The notes under the pieces: generated by a model
Databases searched by the model: none
What the model saw: only the letters and a program-made list of their open reading frames with translations
Told to the model about the DNA's origin: nothing
Program-made: the position numbers and the translations under genes
DNA from: Rhizobium hidalgonense
GTDB lineage: Bacteria > Pseudomonadota > Alphaproteobacteria > Rhizobiales > Rhizobiaceae
Assembly (NCBI RefSeq): GCF_002914525.1
Contig: NZ_LODW01000070.1
Coordinates: 275,196 to 339,195 of the forward strand
Reading direction: 5' to 3'
DNA: 64,000 nt
In this document: piece by piece, positions 23,691 through 32,871 of the stretch
Position numbering within the stretch: the stretch's first letter is position 1
Layout: each line of letters opens with the position of its first letter

Positions 23691-24694
23691 GAGCGCTGCT
23701 CCCTGCGGCGGTCAATGAAGGCCGCAGCGGTTCCGTAGAGACCCTTCGGCGCGAAAAGCACGACGGCGATCAGCAGCGCACCGACCATGGTCAGCCAATG
23801 GAAGGGATTGGCTGCCGAGACATAATCTTCAAAGAGCATGAAGATGACGGTGCCGGAGAGCGCGCCGAAGAGGGAGCCGGTGCCGCCGAGCACCAGCATG
23901 ACAAGCGCCTCGGCCGATTGCGTGAAAGACAGGCTGTCGAGGCCGACGACCTGCGTCGAGATCGCATTCAAGGCGCCGCCGACACCGGCCACGGCGCCCG
24001 ATATCCCATACATCCTGATGAGAGCCGCCTTCGGCGAAGCACCCATGGCGCGGACACGCAGCGGGTCTTGCTTGATGGCGCGGCAGAGCATGCCGAAGGG
24101 AGAGCGGACCAGCAATCGCAGCAGCACGAAGACAACAAGCAGCAGCGCCATTCCGAAGAAGAAAGCGGTTTGACCGTAGAGATCAAATTCGAAAATGCCG
24201 AAGATCGGGTCCGGCGCGATGCCGGAAAGCCCGTCGCTGCCGCCTGTCCATGACGATGCCTTGTTGGCGAATTCATGGAAGAGATTGATCAGGGCGATCG
24301 ACAGCACGAGCTGCGGCAATCCGTGCGCCCGCAGGATGACGATGCCGCAGAGCAGCCCGGCGACAGCGCCGCCTGCAATGCCGGCCAGCATCATCAGCAA
24401 CGGATCATTGATGCCGTAATGCGCCGACACGATGCCGGCGGCATAGGCGCCGGAGCCGAACAGCGCGGCATGGCCGAGCGTGGCGACGCCGCAAAAACCG
24501 GTGACGAGATCGAGCGAGAGGACGAACAGCGCGATCGTCGCCATGCGGGTCAGGAGCGCCAGATTGTCGGGGAAGGCGAAATAACCGATCGTCGCGACAG
24601 CGATGATCACGCCTATTCCGGCGAGATCGCGGCCGATGGTTCCGCGCCGCCGATGCTGAAGGCGTTCGTTTTCGTTGTTTATGACAAGCGCCAT
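23687..24694 (-). CDS. livM: Branched-chain-type ABC transporter permease LivM
   Basis: 335 aa, about ten transmembrane helices, with the conserved LDLVTGFCGVATLGHAALFGSGAYAAGI stretch (given for orientation; residues about 59-86) and the EAA-like LLVRSPFGMLCRAIKQDPLRVRAMG loop. The ATG at 24692-24694 begins 1 bp after the livH stop. The longer frame to 24715 overlaps livH and is not needed. Confidence 0.9.
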   Translation of the reverse strand: MALVINNENERLQHRRRGTIGRDLAGIGVIIAVATIGYFAFPDNLALLTRMATIALFVLSLDLVTGFCGVATLGHAALFGSGAYAAGIVSAHYGINDPLLMMLAGIAGGAVAGLLCGIVILRAHGLPQLVLSIALINLFHEFANKASSWTGGSDGLSGIAPDPIFGIFEFDLYGQTAFFFGMALLLVVFVLLRLLVRSPFGMLCRAIKQDPLRVRAMGASPKAALIRMYGISGAVAGVGGALNAISTQVVGLDSLSFTQSAEALVMLVLGGTGSLFGALSGTVIFMLFEDYVSAANPFHWLTMVGALLIAVVLFAPKGLYGTAAAFIDRRREQRS

Positions 24695-24695
24695 T

Positions 24696-25559
24696 CTATT
24701 TCGCCCTTCCGGCAAGGCCGCGCGGGAAGACGCAGATGATGGCGATCACGGCGAGATAGAAGAAGAATTCGCCGAATTCAGGCATCAAATAGCGTCCCGT
24801 CGTATCGATCGCTCCGAGCAGCAGGCAGGCGATCAGCGCTCCCGGAATGGAGCCGGCACCGCCGACGGAGACGACGACCAGGAAGGTGACCATGTAGCGC
24901 AGCGCATAATAGGGTTCGACCGGCAGGAGTTCGGCGCCGACAACGCCGCCGAAAGCGGCAAGTCCGACCGCAACGGCAAAGCTCACGGCATAGATGATCT
25001 CGGTGCGCACGCCGAGCGCTGCCGCCATCGCCGCATCGTCGACGGAGGCGCGCAGCTTGACACCGAAGCTGGTCCTGTCGATCGCAAACCAGAGCGCAAG
25101 GGCAACCACGAGACCGCAGAAGATGACGAAAAGCCGGTGGACGGGAATGGTGCGGAAGCCGAGATCGGCCGATCCCTGCAGCGCAGCGGGAAGCGGAATG
25201 GTTTTCAGCGTCGGCCCCATCGCGTAGTTCGCGAGGCCGATAACGCAGAAGGTGATGCCGATGGTCATCAGCACCTGGGTCAGCTCCGGAGCACCGTAGA
25301 TCCGGCGATAGAGAAAACGCTCGAGCGGGATGGCGACGACCATGGTGATGGCAACGGCGGCCACGACCGCCGCTGCATAACCGAGGCCGAGATCACGGGC
25401 GGCATAGGAGGCGATATAGCCGCCGATCATGGCGAAGGCGCCGTGCGCCAGGTTGACGACGCGCATCAGCCCCATGGTCACTGAAAGGCCGATCGATATG
25501 ACGAAGAGCACCATGCCATAGGCAAAGGCGTCGACGGCGATGCTGAAGACTGTCTGCAT
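24696..25559 (-). CDS. livH: Branched-chain-type ABC transporter permease LivH
   Basis: 287 aa, eight or nine transmembrane helices, starting MQTVFSIAVDAFAYGMVLFV. The HAAT permease motif ISIGLSVTMGLMRVVNLAHGAFAM is at about residues 21-44, and the cytoplasmic EAA-like loop contains LGVRTEIIYAVSFA. The gene is separated from the binding protein by 66 bp carrying a 10-bp perfect hairpin, which may set the ratio of binding protein to permease. Confidence 0.92.
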   Translation of the reverse strand: MQTVFSIAVDAFAYGMVLFVISIGLSVTMGLMRVVNLAHGAFAMIGGYIASYAARDLGLGYAAAVVAAVAITMVVAIPLERFLYRRIYGAPELTQVLMTIGITFCVIGLANYAMGPTLKTIPLPAALQGSADLGFRTIPVHRLFVIFCGLVVALALWFAIDRTSFGVKLRASVDDAAMAAALGVRTEIIYAVSFAVAVGLAAFGGVVGAELLPVEPYYALRYMVTFLVVVSVGGAGSIPGALIACLLLGAIDTTGRYLMPEFGEFFFYLAVIAIICVFPRGLAGRAK

Positions 25560-25578
25560 GGAAATACCCTGCTTCGAT

Positions 25579-25607
25579 GCGACGGGCTCGATGTGTAAGC
25601 CCGTCGC
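25579..25607 (-). other. Hairpin between livK-type gene and livH
   Basis: GCGACGGGCT and AGCCCGTCGC are perfect 10-bp arms around GATGTGTA-type loop. No T-run, so more likely an mRNA-stabilising or attenuating element than a full terminator. Confidence 0.6.
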
Positions 25608-25625
25608 CTGTCGGGATGCCGGACC

Positions 25626-26798
25626 TTACTTGGCGGCGGCCAGGCCCGGATCGCCCTGCTTCTCGAAGGTCTGGATCTCCTTGTTGATGTAGGTCCCGTC
25701 ATCGGCTTTGGCGACTTCGCGCAGATAGATATTCTGGGTGATGTGCCGGCTTTCCGGGTCGATCGAAACCGGGCCGCGTGGGCTCACCCAGGCAAGGCCT
25801 TTTACCGCATCGACAGCCTTCTCGGCATCCTGCTTGCCGCCCGTCGCCTCGATCATTTTGTAGATGACATACATGCCGTCATAGGCGCTGACCGCAGGGA
25901 AGGAGAGCTCGGCCTTGTTGCCGATCGCCTTGGTCGCCGCCTCGACGAAAGCCTTGTTCTCGGGCGAGTCGTGCGACACGGCATAGTGGAAGGTCGTCTG
26001 GATGCCGAGCGCGGCGTCGCCAAGCGCCGGCAGGTCGGATTCCTGCGTCAGATCACCCGGCGCGAAGAACTTGATGCCGGCCGCCTTCAGGCCGTTTTCA
26101 TTATAGGCCTTGACGAAGCCGAGCGTCGTCGGACCGGATGGCAGGAAGGCGAAGACACCCTCAGCGCCGGAATCCTTGATGCGCTGCATGATCGGGCTGA
26201 AGTCGTTGGTCGCAAGCGGCATGCGGATCGCCTCGACCACCTGGCCGCCGGCCTTCTCGAAGCCGGTCTTGAAGGCGTTCTCGGCGTCGATGCCGGGGCC
26301 GTAATCGCTGACGACCGAAATCACCTTCTTGACGCCGGCGTCGAAGGCGACCTTGGCGATCGGCGTCGAGGTCTGCCAGGTGGTAAACGAGGTACGCACG
26401 ACAAGCGGGCTCTTGGTGACGATCGCCGAGGTCGCGGCGTTCATGATGACCATCGGCACGTTGCCCTGCTTCAGGATCGGGGTCACCGCCATGGCATCCG
26501 GGGTGAAATAGAATCCGGCGAGATACTGGACCTTTTCCTTGACGATCAGTTCCTGCGCCAGCGCCTTGGATTGGGCCGGATCGGCCTGCGGCACGTCGCG
26601 ATAGACGATTTCGACCGTGTCGTTGCCGACCTTGCTGCCATTGACCGCCATATAGGCATCGATGCCGGCCTTGAAGTTCTTGCCCTGAAGGGCGAACGGA
26701 CCGGAGAACGGCCCGATGACGCCGACCTTGATCGTGTCGGCATAGGCAGCGCTGCCGAGCACGATTGCCGCAACGGCGGCGAAAACGAACTTCTTCAT
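25626..26798 (-). CDS. HAAT-type periplasmic substrate-binding protein, candidate aromatic-acid receptor
   Basis: 390 aa. Signal peptide MKKFVFAAVAAIVLGSAAYA, then a type I periplasmic binding fold: IKVGVIGPFSGPFALQGKNFKAGIDAYMAV at the start, and SFPAVSAYDGMYVIYKMIEATGG in lobe two. The family binds branched-chain amino acids, amides or aromatic acids. Because it lies 64 bp behind pobA on the same strand, its ligand is more likely 4-hydroxybenzoate or a related aromatic acid than leucine. That is inference from context. HAAT systems for aromatic acids are known in alphaproteobacteria. Confidence 0.88.
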   Translation of the reverse strand: MKKFVFAAVAAIVLGSAAYADTIKVGVIGPFSGPFALQGKNFKAGIDAYMAVNGSKVGNDTVEIVYRDVPQADPAQSKALAQELIVKEKVQYLAGFYFTPDAMAVTPILKQGNVPMVIMNAATSAIVTKSPLVVRTSFTTWQTSTPIAKVAFDAGVKKVISVVSDYGPGIDAENAFKTGFEKAGGQVVEAIRMPLATNDFSPIMQRIKDSGAEGVFAFLPSGPTTLGFVKAYNENGLKAAGIKFFAPGDLTQESDLPALGDAALGIQTTFHYAVSHDSPENKAFVEAATKAIGNKAELSFPAVSAYDGMYVIYKMIEATGGKQDAEKAVDAVKGLAWVSPRGPVSIDPESRHITQNIYLREVAKADDGTYINKEIQTFEKQGDPGLAAAK

Positions 26799-26862
26799 GG
26801 TTTTGGTTCCTCCCTTTCAAAATGCGGACCTCGATGGTTCGCACCAGTCTCAAATCATCCTG

Positions 26863-28035
26863 TCAGAATGGCAATCCCACATAGTTTTCCGCGAGCACCG
26901 TCGAGGCCGCGCGGGAATGGGTGAGATAATCGAGTTCCGCCTCCTGGATCTTCTGGTCGAAATCACCCGTATCTGGAAAACGATGCATCATCGTCGTCAT
27001 CCACCAGGAAAACCGTACGGCCTTCCACACGCGGGCGAGTGCTGTCTGCGAATAGGCATCGAGGCCGCGGTCTGAGCCTTCGCGGTAATGCTCGATCAGC
27101 CCGGAGAAAAGGTAATGGACGTCGCTGGCTGCCAGGTTGAGCCCCTTGGCGCCGGTCGGCGGCACGATATGGGCGGCGTCGCCGACCAGGAAAAGCCGGC
27201 CGAAACGCATCGGCTCGGCGACGAAGGAGCGTAGCGGCGCGATTGATTTCTCGAAGGACGGTGCGGTCACCAATGCCTCGGCATGATGCGTCGGCAGGCG
27301 CCGTCTCAACTCGTCCCAGAAGCGATCGTCGCTCCAGGCCTCGACCTTTTCGTCAAGCGCACACTGGATGTAATAGCGGCTGCGCGTCGCCGAGCGCATC
27401 GAACAGAGTGCAAAACCCCTCGGATGGTTGGCGTAGATCAGTTCATGGCTGACCGGCGCCACGTCAGCAAGCAGGCCCAGCCAGCCAAAGGGATAGATCT
27501 TTTCGAAATGCTTGATCGCTTTTTCGGGGATGGCTTTGCGGCTTGCTCCATGAAAGCCGTCGCAGCCGGCGATGAAATCGCAATCGATGCGCTGGGGGAC
27601 GTGGTCTTTCATATAGGTGACAAAAGGCGAATGCCCATCGAAGTCATGCGGTGTGACATCGGCGGCATCGTAGATCGACAGGGCGCCGCGTGCTTCGCGC
27701 CGCTCCATCAGGTCGCGCGTCACCTCCGTCTGGCCGTAAACGGTGACGCGCCTGCCGCCGGTCAGATCATGCAGGTCGATGCGATGATCGCGTCCGTCGA
27801 AGGCCAGCGAGAAACCGTCATGCGGCAGGCCTTCGGCATGCAGCCGCGCTGCCGATTTGGCCTGATCCAGCAGCCCGACGGTGCCTTCCTCCAGAACGCC
27901 GGCGCGCACCCGTCCGAGGATGTAATCCTTGTTGACGCGGTCGAGAACGACATTGTCGATGCCCGCCTCGGTCAGAAGCTGACCGAGCAGCAGGCCGGAT
28001 GGCCCCGAACCGATGATGGCGACCTGGGTTCGCAA
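26863..28035 (-). CDS. pobA: 4-Hydroxybenzoate 3-monooxygenase PobA
   Basis: FAD- and NAD(P)H-dependent flavoprotein hydroxylase converting 4-hydroxybenzoate to protocatechuate. 390 aa, the normal length. FAD-binding GSGPSGLLLG near the start (residues about 9-18), the DG-type motif VTYMKDHVPQRIDCDFIAGCDGFHG and the second FAD motif LFLVGDAAHIVPPTGAKGLNLA are present. The start codon appears to be TTG (28033-28035) with GGAGGA six bases upstream; no ATG fits. It is divergent from pobR with 118 bp between the genes and heads the pobA-liv unit. Confidence 0.95.
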   Translation of the reverse strand: MRTQVAIIGSGPSGLLLGQLLTEAGIDNVVLDRVNKDYILGRVRAGVLEEGTVGLLDQAKSAARLHAEGLPHDGFSLAFDGRDHRIDLHDLTGGRRVTVYGQTEVTRDLMERREARGALSIYDAADVTPHDFDGHSPFVTYMKDHVPQRIDCDFIAGCDGFHGASRKAIPEKAIKHFEKIYPFGWLGLLADVAPVSHELIYANHPRGFALCSMRSATRSRYYIQCALDEKVEAWSDDRFWDELRRRLPTHHAEALVTAPSFEKSIAPLRSFVAEPMRFGRLFLVGDAAHIVPPTGAKGLNLAASDVHYLFSGLIEHYREGSDRGLDAYSQTALARVWKAVRFSWWMTTMMHRFPDTGDFDQKIQEAELDYLTHSRAASTVLAENYVGLPF

Positions 28036-28153
28036 ATGCGTCCTCCCTCACATTTTTGCGTTTTGCCGGATTCTGCCGTGTCGCCCCGGTCGCAGCAATG
28101 GACATCCCGGCCAAAAAATTGCACTAATCGAACATTGGTGCGGGAGCAGACCG
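28036..28153. promoter_or_regulatory. pobA-pobR divergent promoter region
   Basis: 118 bp between the two start codons. It contains the pobA ribosome-binding site (GGAGGA on the minus strand) and the A-rich GGCCAAAAAATTGCACTAATCGAAC tract, a candidate for the PobR binding region. Promoter boxes could not be assigned with confidence. Confidence 0.6.
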
Positions 28154-29044
28154 ATGCGCAGACATGTGCCGACCTACGAGCTCTACGGCGAGAATACCGG
28201 GCGAGGACCGGATTTTTGGTTGCATTGCGAAACAATTCGCTCCCGCAGCAGCTTGCATCAATGGGAGATCCGTCTGCATCGGCACGAGAGTTTCTTTCAG
28301 ATATTGTACATCGAAAGCGGTTCGGGCGATGCGATTTTCGGCGATGAGAGCCATGCCATTCGTCCGCCGGCCATCATCACCGTGCCGCCGGGCCTCAATC
28401 ACGGCTTTCGATTTTCGCGCGATATCGACGGCCTGGTCATCACCATATTGAGGTCCCATCTCAGCCATCCGCTGGGCGACCGAAGCCAGTTGGGCGAATG
28501 GCTGACGACGCCGCATCTGACGTCACTCGATCCTGGCAATGCCGCGGCTGCCTACGTCATGCAGACGTTGCGGCGGCTGGGCGACGAATTCGAAAATCGC
28601 CGCAGCGGCCGCAATGAGATGCTGGGCGCTTACGTTGCGCTGGCGCTGCGGCTGACGGCGAGGATTTCCCATCAGGGAAACAGCGATGAGCTTGCGTCGA
28701 ACGAGAACGACCGGCGTTTGGAAATGCTGGACGAGCTGCTGCAGCAGCATTTCCGATCACACAAGCCCGCTTCCTTTTACGCTAGGGAACTTGGGATTTC
28801 GCCGACACATCTCACCCGCATCGTCCGGACGATGACCGGCAGCACGCCGCACGAATTGATCGCCGGTAAACTCATCGAAGAGGCAAAACGCCAGCTCGTT
28901 TTTACGCTCGGCAGCGTTCAGGAGATCGGATTTCGGCTTGGTTTTGCCGACCCCGCCTATTTCTCGCGCTTCTTCCTCAAATATACCGGAGAAACGCCGC
29001 GGGTCTGGCGCATGAAGGAGAAGATTCGGCTGGAGGGCGCGTAA
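28154..29044 (+). CDS. pobR: PobR, AraC-family activator of pobA
   Basis: 296 aa. N-terminal cupin-like ligand domain (HRHESFFQILYIESGSGDAIF, IITVPPGLNHGFRF), then a C-terminal pair of AraC-type helix-turn-helix motifs (ASFYARELGISPTHLTRIVRTMTG and IGFRLGFADPAYFSRFFLKYTGETP). AraC-type PobR, responding to 4-hydroxybenzoate, is known in rhizobia and other alphaproteobacteria. The divergent position to pobA supports this. The frame is open upstream into the pobA side, but the ATG at 28154 gives the family length. Confidence 0.92.
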   Translation: MRRHVPTYELYGENTGRGPDFWLHCETIRSRSSLHQWEIRLHRHESFFQILYIESGSGDAIFGDESHAIRPPAIITVPPGLNHGFRFSRDIDGLVITILRSHLSHPLGDRSQLGEWLTTPHLTSLDPGNAAAAYVMQTLRRLGDEFENRRSGRNEMLGAYVALALRLTARISHQGNSDELASNENDRRLEMLDELLQQHFRSHKPASFYARELGISPTHLTRIVRTMTGSTPHELIAGKLIEEAKRQLVFTLGSVQEIGFRLGFADPAYFSRFFLKYTGETPRVWRMKEKIRLEGA

Positions 29045-29114
29045 CTTTTCCGACGTCCAGCGGCGGCGCATTCGCAGGCGCGAGCCGCCGATTCCGGGAC
29101 GCTGTTGATCTGGA

Positions 29115-30293
29115 TCAGCCACTGCCAAGAAGGGACAGCGCCTCGTCGGCGATGATCTGCTCCTCATCGGTGGCGATGACATGGGCGGCGATGCGGCTTT
29201 CCCCTGTACTGATCATGAACTCATTGGCGGAATTGGCCTTTTCGTCGATCGCAAGGCCAAGCCAGGAGAGCCGCTTGGCCACGCAGGCACGGATCTCCGA
29301 TTGATGCTCGCCGATGCCTGCAGTGAAGACGACGGCGTCAAGGCCGCGAAGCGTTACCGCCATACGGCCGATTTCGCCGGCAATGCGCAGTGTGAAGAAA
29401 TCGATCGCCTGGCGCGCCTCCGGCCGTCCGTCCTTCAAAAGGTCGCGTGTATCGGCACTGATGCCCGATAGGCCGAGCAGGCCGGAGCGGTGATAGAGCA
29501 GGTCTTCGATTTCCGTGAAGGATTGCTTCCTCTCTCCCGCCAGATGCAGAATGACGCCGGGATCGAGCCAGCCCGGGCGCGTCGCCATCGGGATGCCGTC
29601 GAGCGTCGAAAAGCCCATGCTGCAATCGCGGCTGACGCCTTGGTCGAGCGCGCAGAGGCTGGCGCCGCTGCCGAGGTGGGCAACCACCGCCTTTGCCGCG
29701 CGCGGCGCCTTGCGGGCGAGCTCACCGGCGATGAATTTATAGGAAAGGCCATGAAAGCCGTAGCGCTTGACGCCTTCCTCATGCAGTGCACGGGGAATGG
29801 CGAAGCGGCGAACGAGATCGTCCTGGGTGGCATGGAAGGCTGTGTCGAAGGAGGCGGTCTGGGCAAGACGCGGTTTCAGATGGCGCAGCGCGCGGATGAA
29901 ACGCAACGCCTGCGGCTGATGCAGGGGCGCAAGTGGCGTCAGCGCGTCGACGGCATCGATCGCGGCGTCGTCGAGGGCGATCGCGCTGGTGAAACGATCG
30001 CCGCCATGGACGACGCGGTGACCGGCGGCGCGGGTGGCGGCGACGTCGAAATGATCGGCAAGAAGCGCTAAGCTCTCGTCGATCACGCTGCGCAGATCTT
30101 CCGTTATGCTGGTTTTCATAGGTACGTCGAATGCCTGCGATCCCCGGCTCAGACAGATCGAGAGCGGTTCAGCGCGCAAATCGATCACGCCCTTGCCGAT
30201 GCGCCGCGCCTTGCCGCCATCGATGGCGAAGATGCCGATCTTGACGGTCGAGGAGCCGGCGTTGAAAGTCAGCAGGAGGTCGGTCGATGACAT
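29115..30293 (-). CDS. ackA: Acetate kinase AckA
   Basis: 392 aa, ATP + acetate to acetyl phosphate + ADP. Motifs: LLTFNAGSSTVKIGIF at the start, GHRVVHGGDRF, the catalytic-loop FDTAFHATQ, YGFHGLSYKFI, VVAHLGSGASLCA, and VFTAGIGEHQ. The ATG at 30291-30293 was chosen over the frame running to 30395, since it begins with the conserved MSSTDLLLTFNAGSS. Its partner pta is not in the window. Confidence 0.94.
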   Translation of the reverse strand: MSSTDLLLTFNAGSSTVKIGIFAIDGGKARRIGKGVIDLRAEPLSICLSRGSQAFDVPMKTSITEDLRSVIDESLALLADHFDVAATRAAGHRVVHGGDRFTSAIALDDAAIDAVDALTPLAPLHQPQALRFIRALRHLKPRLAQTASFDTAFHATQDDLVRRFAIPRALHEEGVKRYGFHGLSYKFIAGELARKAPRAAKAVVAHLGSGASLCALDQGVSRDCSMGFSTLDGIPMATRPGWLDPGVILHLAGERKQSFTEIEDLLYHRSGLLGLSGISADTRDLLKDGRPEARQAIDFFTLRIAGEIGRMAVTLRGLDAVVFTAGIGEHQSEIRACVAKRLSWLGLAIDEKANSANEFMISTGESRIAAHVIATDEEQIIADEALSLLGSG

Positions 30294-30517
30294 GATCTTC
30301 AGAGGCTCCGCGCAGATATGATGATCGAACTTAGTGTCGGCGCTGCGGACGGAAAGGCGTCTATCGGCTCGCTGCGCATTATCCTGCGCATCCAATCATC
30401 TCGTTCGCCTGGGGCTGCGTGGATTCGCCGTGAGGCCTGTGACAGCCAATATCGCCTGATGTCAGTGTCTTAGGGGACGGACCAGCAGGGCGTCATGAGA
30501 GTTCACGCGCGGAATTA

Positions 30518-30880
30518 TTGACAAAAACGCAAATTTGCCTTGGATATGTCGCCTATGCACTCGGACGCGATTTGACGTCAGCAGTTGCCGATCCCTGGAT
30601 TCCCCTGAGCCTTGCGCTGCTGATCGCGCACGGCTTCGAATTCGTCAACGGTTTCCACGATCGGCCACTGCCGTCGCCACCGTCATCTACATCCGTTCCA
30701 TGCCGGTGGCCTTCGGCATTCTGGCGCTGCTGCCGGTAGAACTGATCCACCATGGCGGCGAACGGTTCCGGCCTGCAATGGTCGACCGTGCGTAACATGC
30801 TGATGGCCTGGGTGCTGACGCTGCCGGCCTCGATCGCGATCGCCTTCGTGCTCTTCGTGATCCTGCGCCAGGTGTTTTAA
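30518..30880 (+). pseudogene. Remnant of an inorganic phosphate transporter (PiT family)
   Basis: A short reading stretch gives DLTSAVADPWIPLSLALLIAHGFEFVNGFHD, the well-conserved first segment of PiT transporters. After GFHD the frame shifts: the adjacent frame continues TAVATVIYIRSMPVAFGILALLPVELI, then WSTVRNMLMAWVLTLPASIAIAFVLFVILRQVF ends at a TAA at 30880, the C-terminal helix of the family. Roughly the middle of the protein is deleted. So it is a frameshifted and internally deleted gene, not a functional one. A complete paralogue may exist elsewhere. Confidence 0.82.
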
Positions 30881-30889
30881 AGGGTTCCG

Positions 30890-32461
30890 TCAGGCCGTGG
30901 AGGCCAGACTGGCATTGCGATCGCTGATGAAGATGCCCGCTTCGGCGGCGGGCATCGCCTTGCCGAAAAGATAGCCCTGGCCGATGTCGCAGCCGAGCTG
31001 CAGGAGGAAGGCGAGCTGCCCGTGCTCCTCGACGCCCTCCGCTGTCGTTTTGATGTTGAGGCTCCGGCCGAGGCCGAGCATGGCGCGGACGATCTTTTCC
31101 TGACGCTCATCGCCGCGATAGGTGGCGATGAAGCTTTTGTCGATCTTGATCTTGTCGAAACGATAGCGGGCGAGCTGGGCCAGACTTGAATAACCCGTGC
31201 CGAAATCGTCGAGGGCGATCTGGATGCCGGCCGCGTGCAGTTCATCAAGGATGACGGCGGCGATGGCGGGATCCTGGATCAAGGCGTTTTCGGTGATCTC
31301 CACTTCCAGGCGTTGCGGCGGCAGCCGGCTTGCCGAAAGAACCTTGAGAATGCGTGATGTCAGCAGCCTGTCTTCCATCTGTACCGGTGAGACGTTGAAG
31401 GACAGCATCACATGGTCCGGCCAGGTGAGTGCGTCGCTGCAGGCCTGGGCGAGAAGATCCTCGAACAAGGCGGTGATCATCCCGTTTTCCTCGGCGATAT
31501 CGATGAAAACAGGCGGCGGAATGTTGACGCCGTCCTCGCCGATCCAGCGCGCCAGCGCCTCGAAGCCGCAGAGCTGACCGGTCTTCAGGTCGATCAGCGG
31601 CTGATAGAAGGGTTTGATCGCCTTGTTGGCGATAGCGGCGCGCAGCCTGGTTTCCAGCGCCGCGCGTTCCGCTACCTTGTCCTGCATGGCCGGTTCGAAA
31701 ACGAAATAATGGTTGGGGCCGCGTGATTTCGCTTCGTACATGGCGAGGTCGGCACGATGAGCGGCATCTTCCAGCGGCTCGACGCCCTCCGCCCAGCGGT
31801 CGTAACCGACGCTGGCACCGACTTCGACGGCAAAACCATCGATATGGATAGGCCGGGTGACAGCCTGGATCAGCAGCCTGGCAAAACGCTCCTCGCGCTG
31901 CGCCGTCAGGGCAAAGGCGACAATGATGAATTCGTCGCCGCCGAAGCGATAGACGCAATCGGCATCGCCGAGCGCGCAGATCCGTCTGGCAACGTCGATC
32001 AACAGAATGTCCCCGCCCTTGTGGCCGACGAGATCGTTGACTTTCTTGAAGCCGTCGAGGTCGACGGAGAAGATGGTGACGTTTCGCTCCCACTCCTCGA
32101 TCTCGGCCTCGTCGCTCCTGGTCGGCCGTGAGAGAATCTTGCGCTCGAAGGCATAGCGGTTCGGCAGTTTGGTCAGATGGTCGTGGGTTGCGGTCCAATC
32201 GGCCTTCGCCTGAGCGGCGTCGCGCAAGTCCATTTCCTTGCGCAGGTCGGCGATGCGCAGCACCGAATAGATGAAACTCATGGCGCCGGCGATGCCGAGC
32301 GCCAGAACGAGTTTGTCGGCGCCGTATTCGCCGAAACCGGTCATGAAGAAGACAAGGCTGTCGTCAAGCTGCAACAGCACGCCGAGGAGCCAGAGAGTTA
32401 TCCCGAGCCCGACGATCGACACGCATTGCCTTCCGGCCCTGCTCTGGAAAAACACCGGCAT
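30890..32461 (-). CDS. Membrane-anchored GGDEF-EAL protein (c-di-GMP turnover)
   Basis: 523 aa. Two N-terminal transmembrane segments (VSIVGLGITLWLLGVLL; LVLALGIAGAMSFIYSVLRIA), a short coil, then a GGDEF domain with intact active loop YRFGGDEFIIVAF and an EAL domain with intact GFEALARW and DDFGTGYSS (EAL and metal-ligand motifs present). It may make and/or degrade c-di-GMP; net activity cannot be told. The ATG at 32459-32461 has GGAGAAGG upstream, so the 50 residues before it in the open frame are dropped. No neighbouring partner gene suggests its input. Confidence 0.93.
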   Translation of the reverse strand: MPVFFQSRAGRQCVSIVGLGITLWLLGVLLQLDDSLVFFMTGFGEYGADKLVLALGIAGAMSFIYSVLRIADLRKEMDLRDAAQAKADWTATHDHLTKLPNRYAFERKILSRPTRSDEAEIEEWERNVTIFSVDLDGFKKVNDLVGHKGGDILLIDVARRICALGDADCVYRFGGDEFIIVAFALTAQREERFARLLIQAVTRPIHIDGFAVEVGASVGYDRWAEGVEPLEDAAHRADLAMYEAKSRGPNHYFVFEPAMQDKVAERAALETRLRAAIANKAIKPFYQPLIDLKTGQLCGFEALARWIGEDGVNIPPPVFIDIAEENGMITALFEDLLAQACSDALTWPDHVMLSFNVSPVQMEDRLLTSRILKVLSASRLPPQRLEVEITENALIQDPAIAAVILDELHAAGIQIALDDFGTGYSSLAQLARYRFDKIKIDKSFIATYRGDERQEKIVRAMLGLGRSLNIKTTAEGVEEHGQLAFLLQLGCDIGQGYLFGKAMPAAEAGIFISDRNASLASTA

Positions 32462-32615
32462 ATGGCCTTCTCCATCTCCACCCTGTGCCGAACTATCATG
32501 AAAGTCTGAAATGTTCGTTGAAACCAGAAGGCGAATTATTGGAGACGACAGCTTTTTGCTGCACCGTCGAGAGACGGACGGCGCTTGTCGTGAAGCGGAG
32601 ACGGGAAACAACGAA

Positions 32616-32652
32616 GGCGAGCGTGCTGGTGCATCGCTCGCCCTTTCTCGTG
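32616..32652. terminator. Hairpin after the small membrane protein gene
   Basis: GGCGAGCG (32616-32623) and CGCTCGCC (32635-32642) are perfect 8-bp arms, followed on the plus strand by CTTTCTCG. It could serve the minus-strand gene at 32655-32771. Confidence 0.6.
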
Positions 32653-32654
32653 TT

Positions 32655-32771
32655 TCAGGCGGTAACGATCAGCAGCGGAACGCTGACGATGAGGCCGACC
32701 AGAACCGTGATTGTGGCGAAACGCATCAAACGCAAGCGACGCGTGCGCTCCCCACTCCAGTCATATGTCAT
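32655..32771 (-). CDS. 38-residue single-pass membrane protein
   Basis: The product starts MTYDWSGERTRRLRLMRF and continues with one hydrophobic helix (ATITVLVGLIVSVPLLIVTA). The ATG has an AAGGAG nine bases upstream; an earlier in-frame ATG at 32778-32780 adds three residues. The basic patch before the helix and the acidic start give an N-in orientation. A hairpin follows the stop codon. No known family; many small membrane proteins of this form exist in rhizobia. Confidence 0.6.
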   Translation of the reverse strand: MTYDWSGERTRRLRLMRFATITVLVGLIVSVPLLIVTA

Positions 32772-32871
32772 GTCTTCCATCTCCTTGGGACAAGGAAGTA
32801 GTCCCGGCGAAACCGGGTTCAATAGAGATGACGCGATTTGCTTGTGTAAGGCTGGATAAGATGAGGGATCG

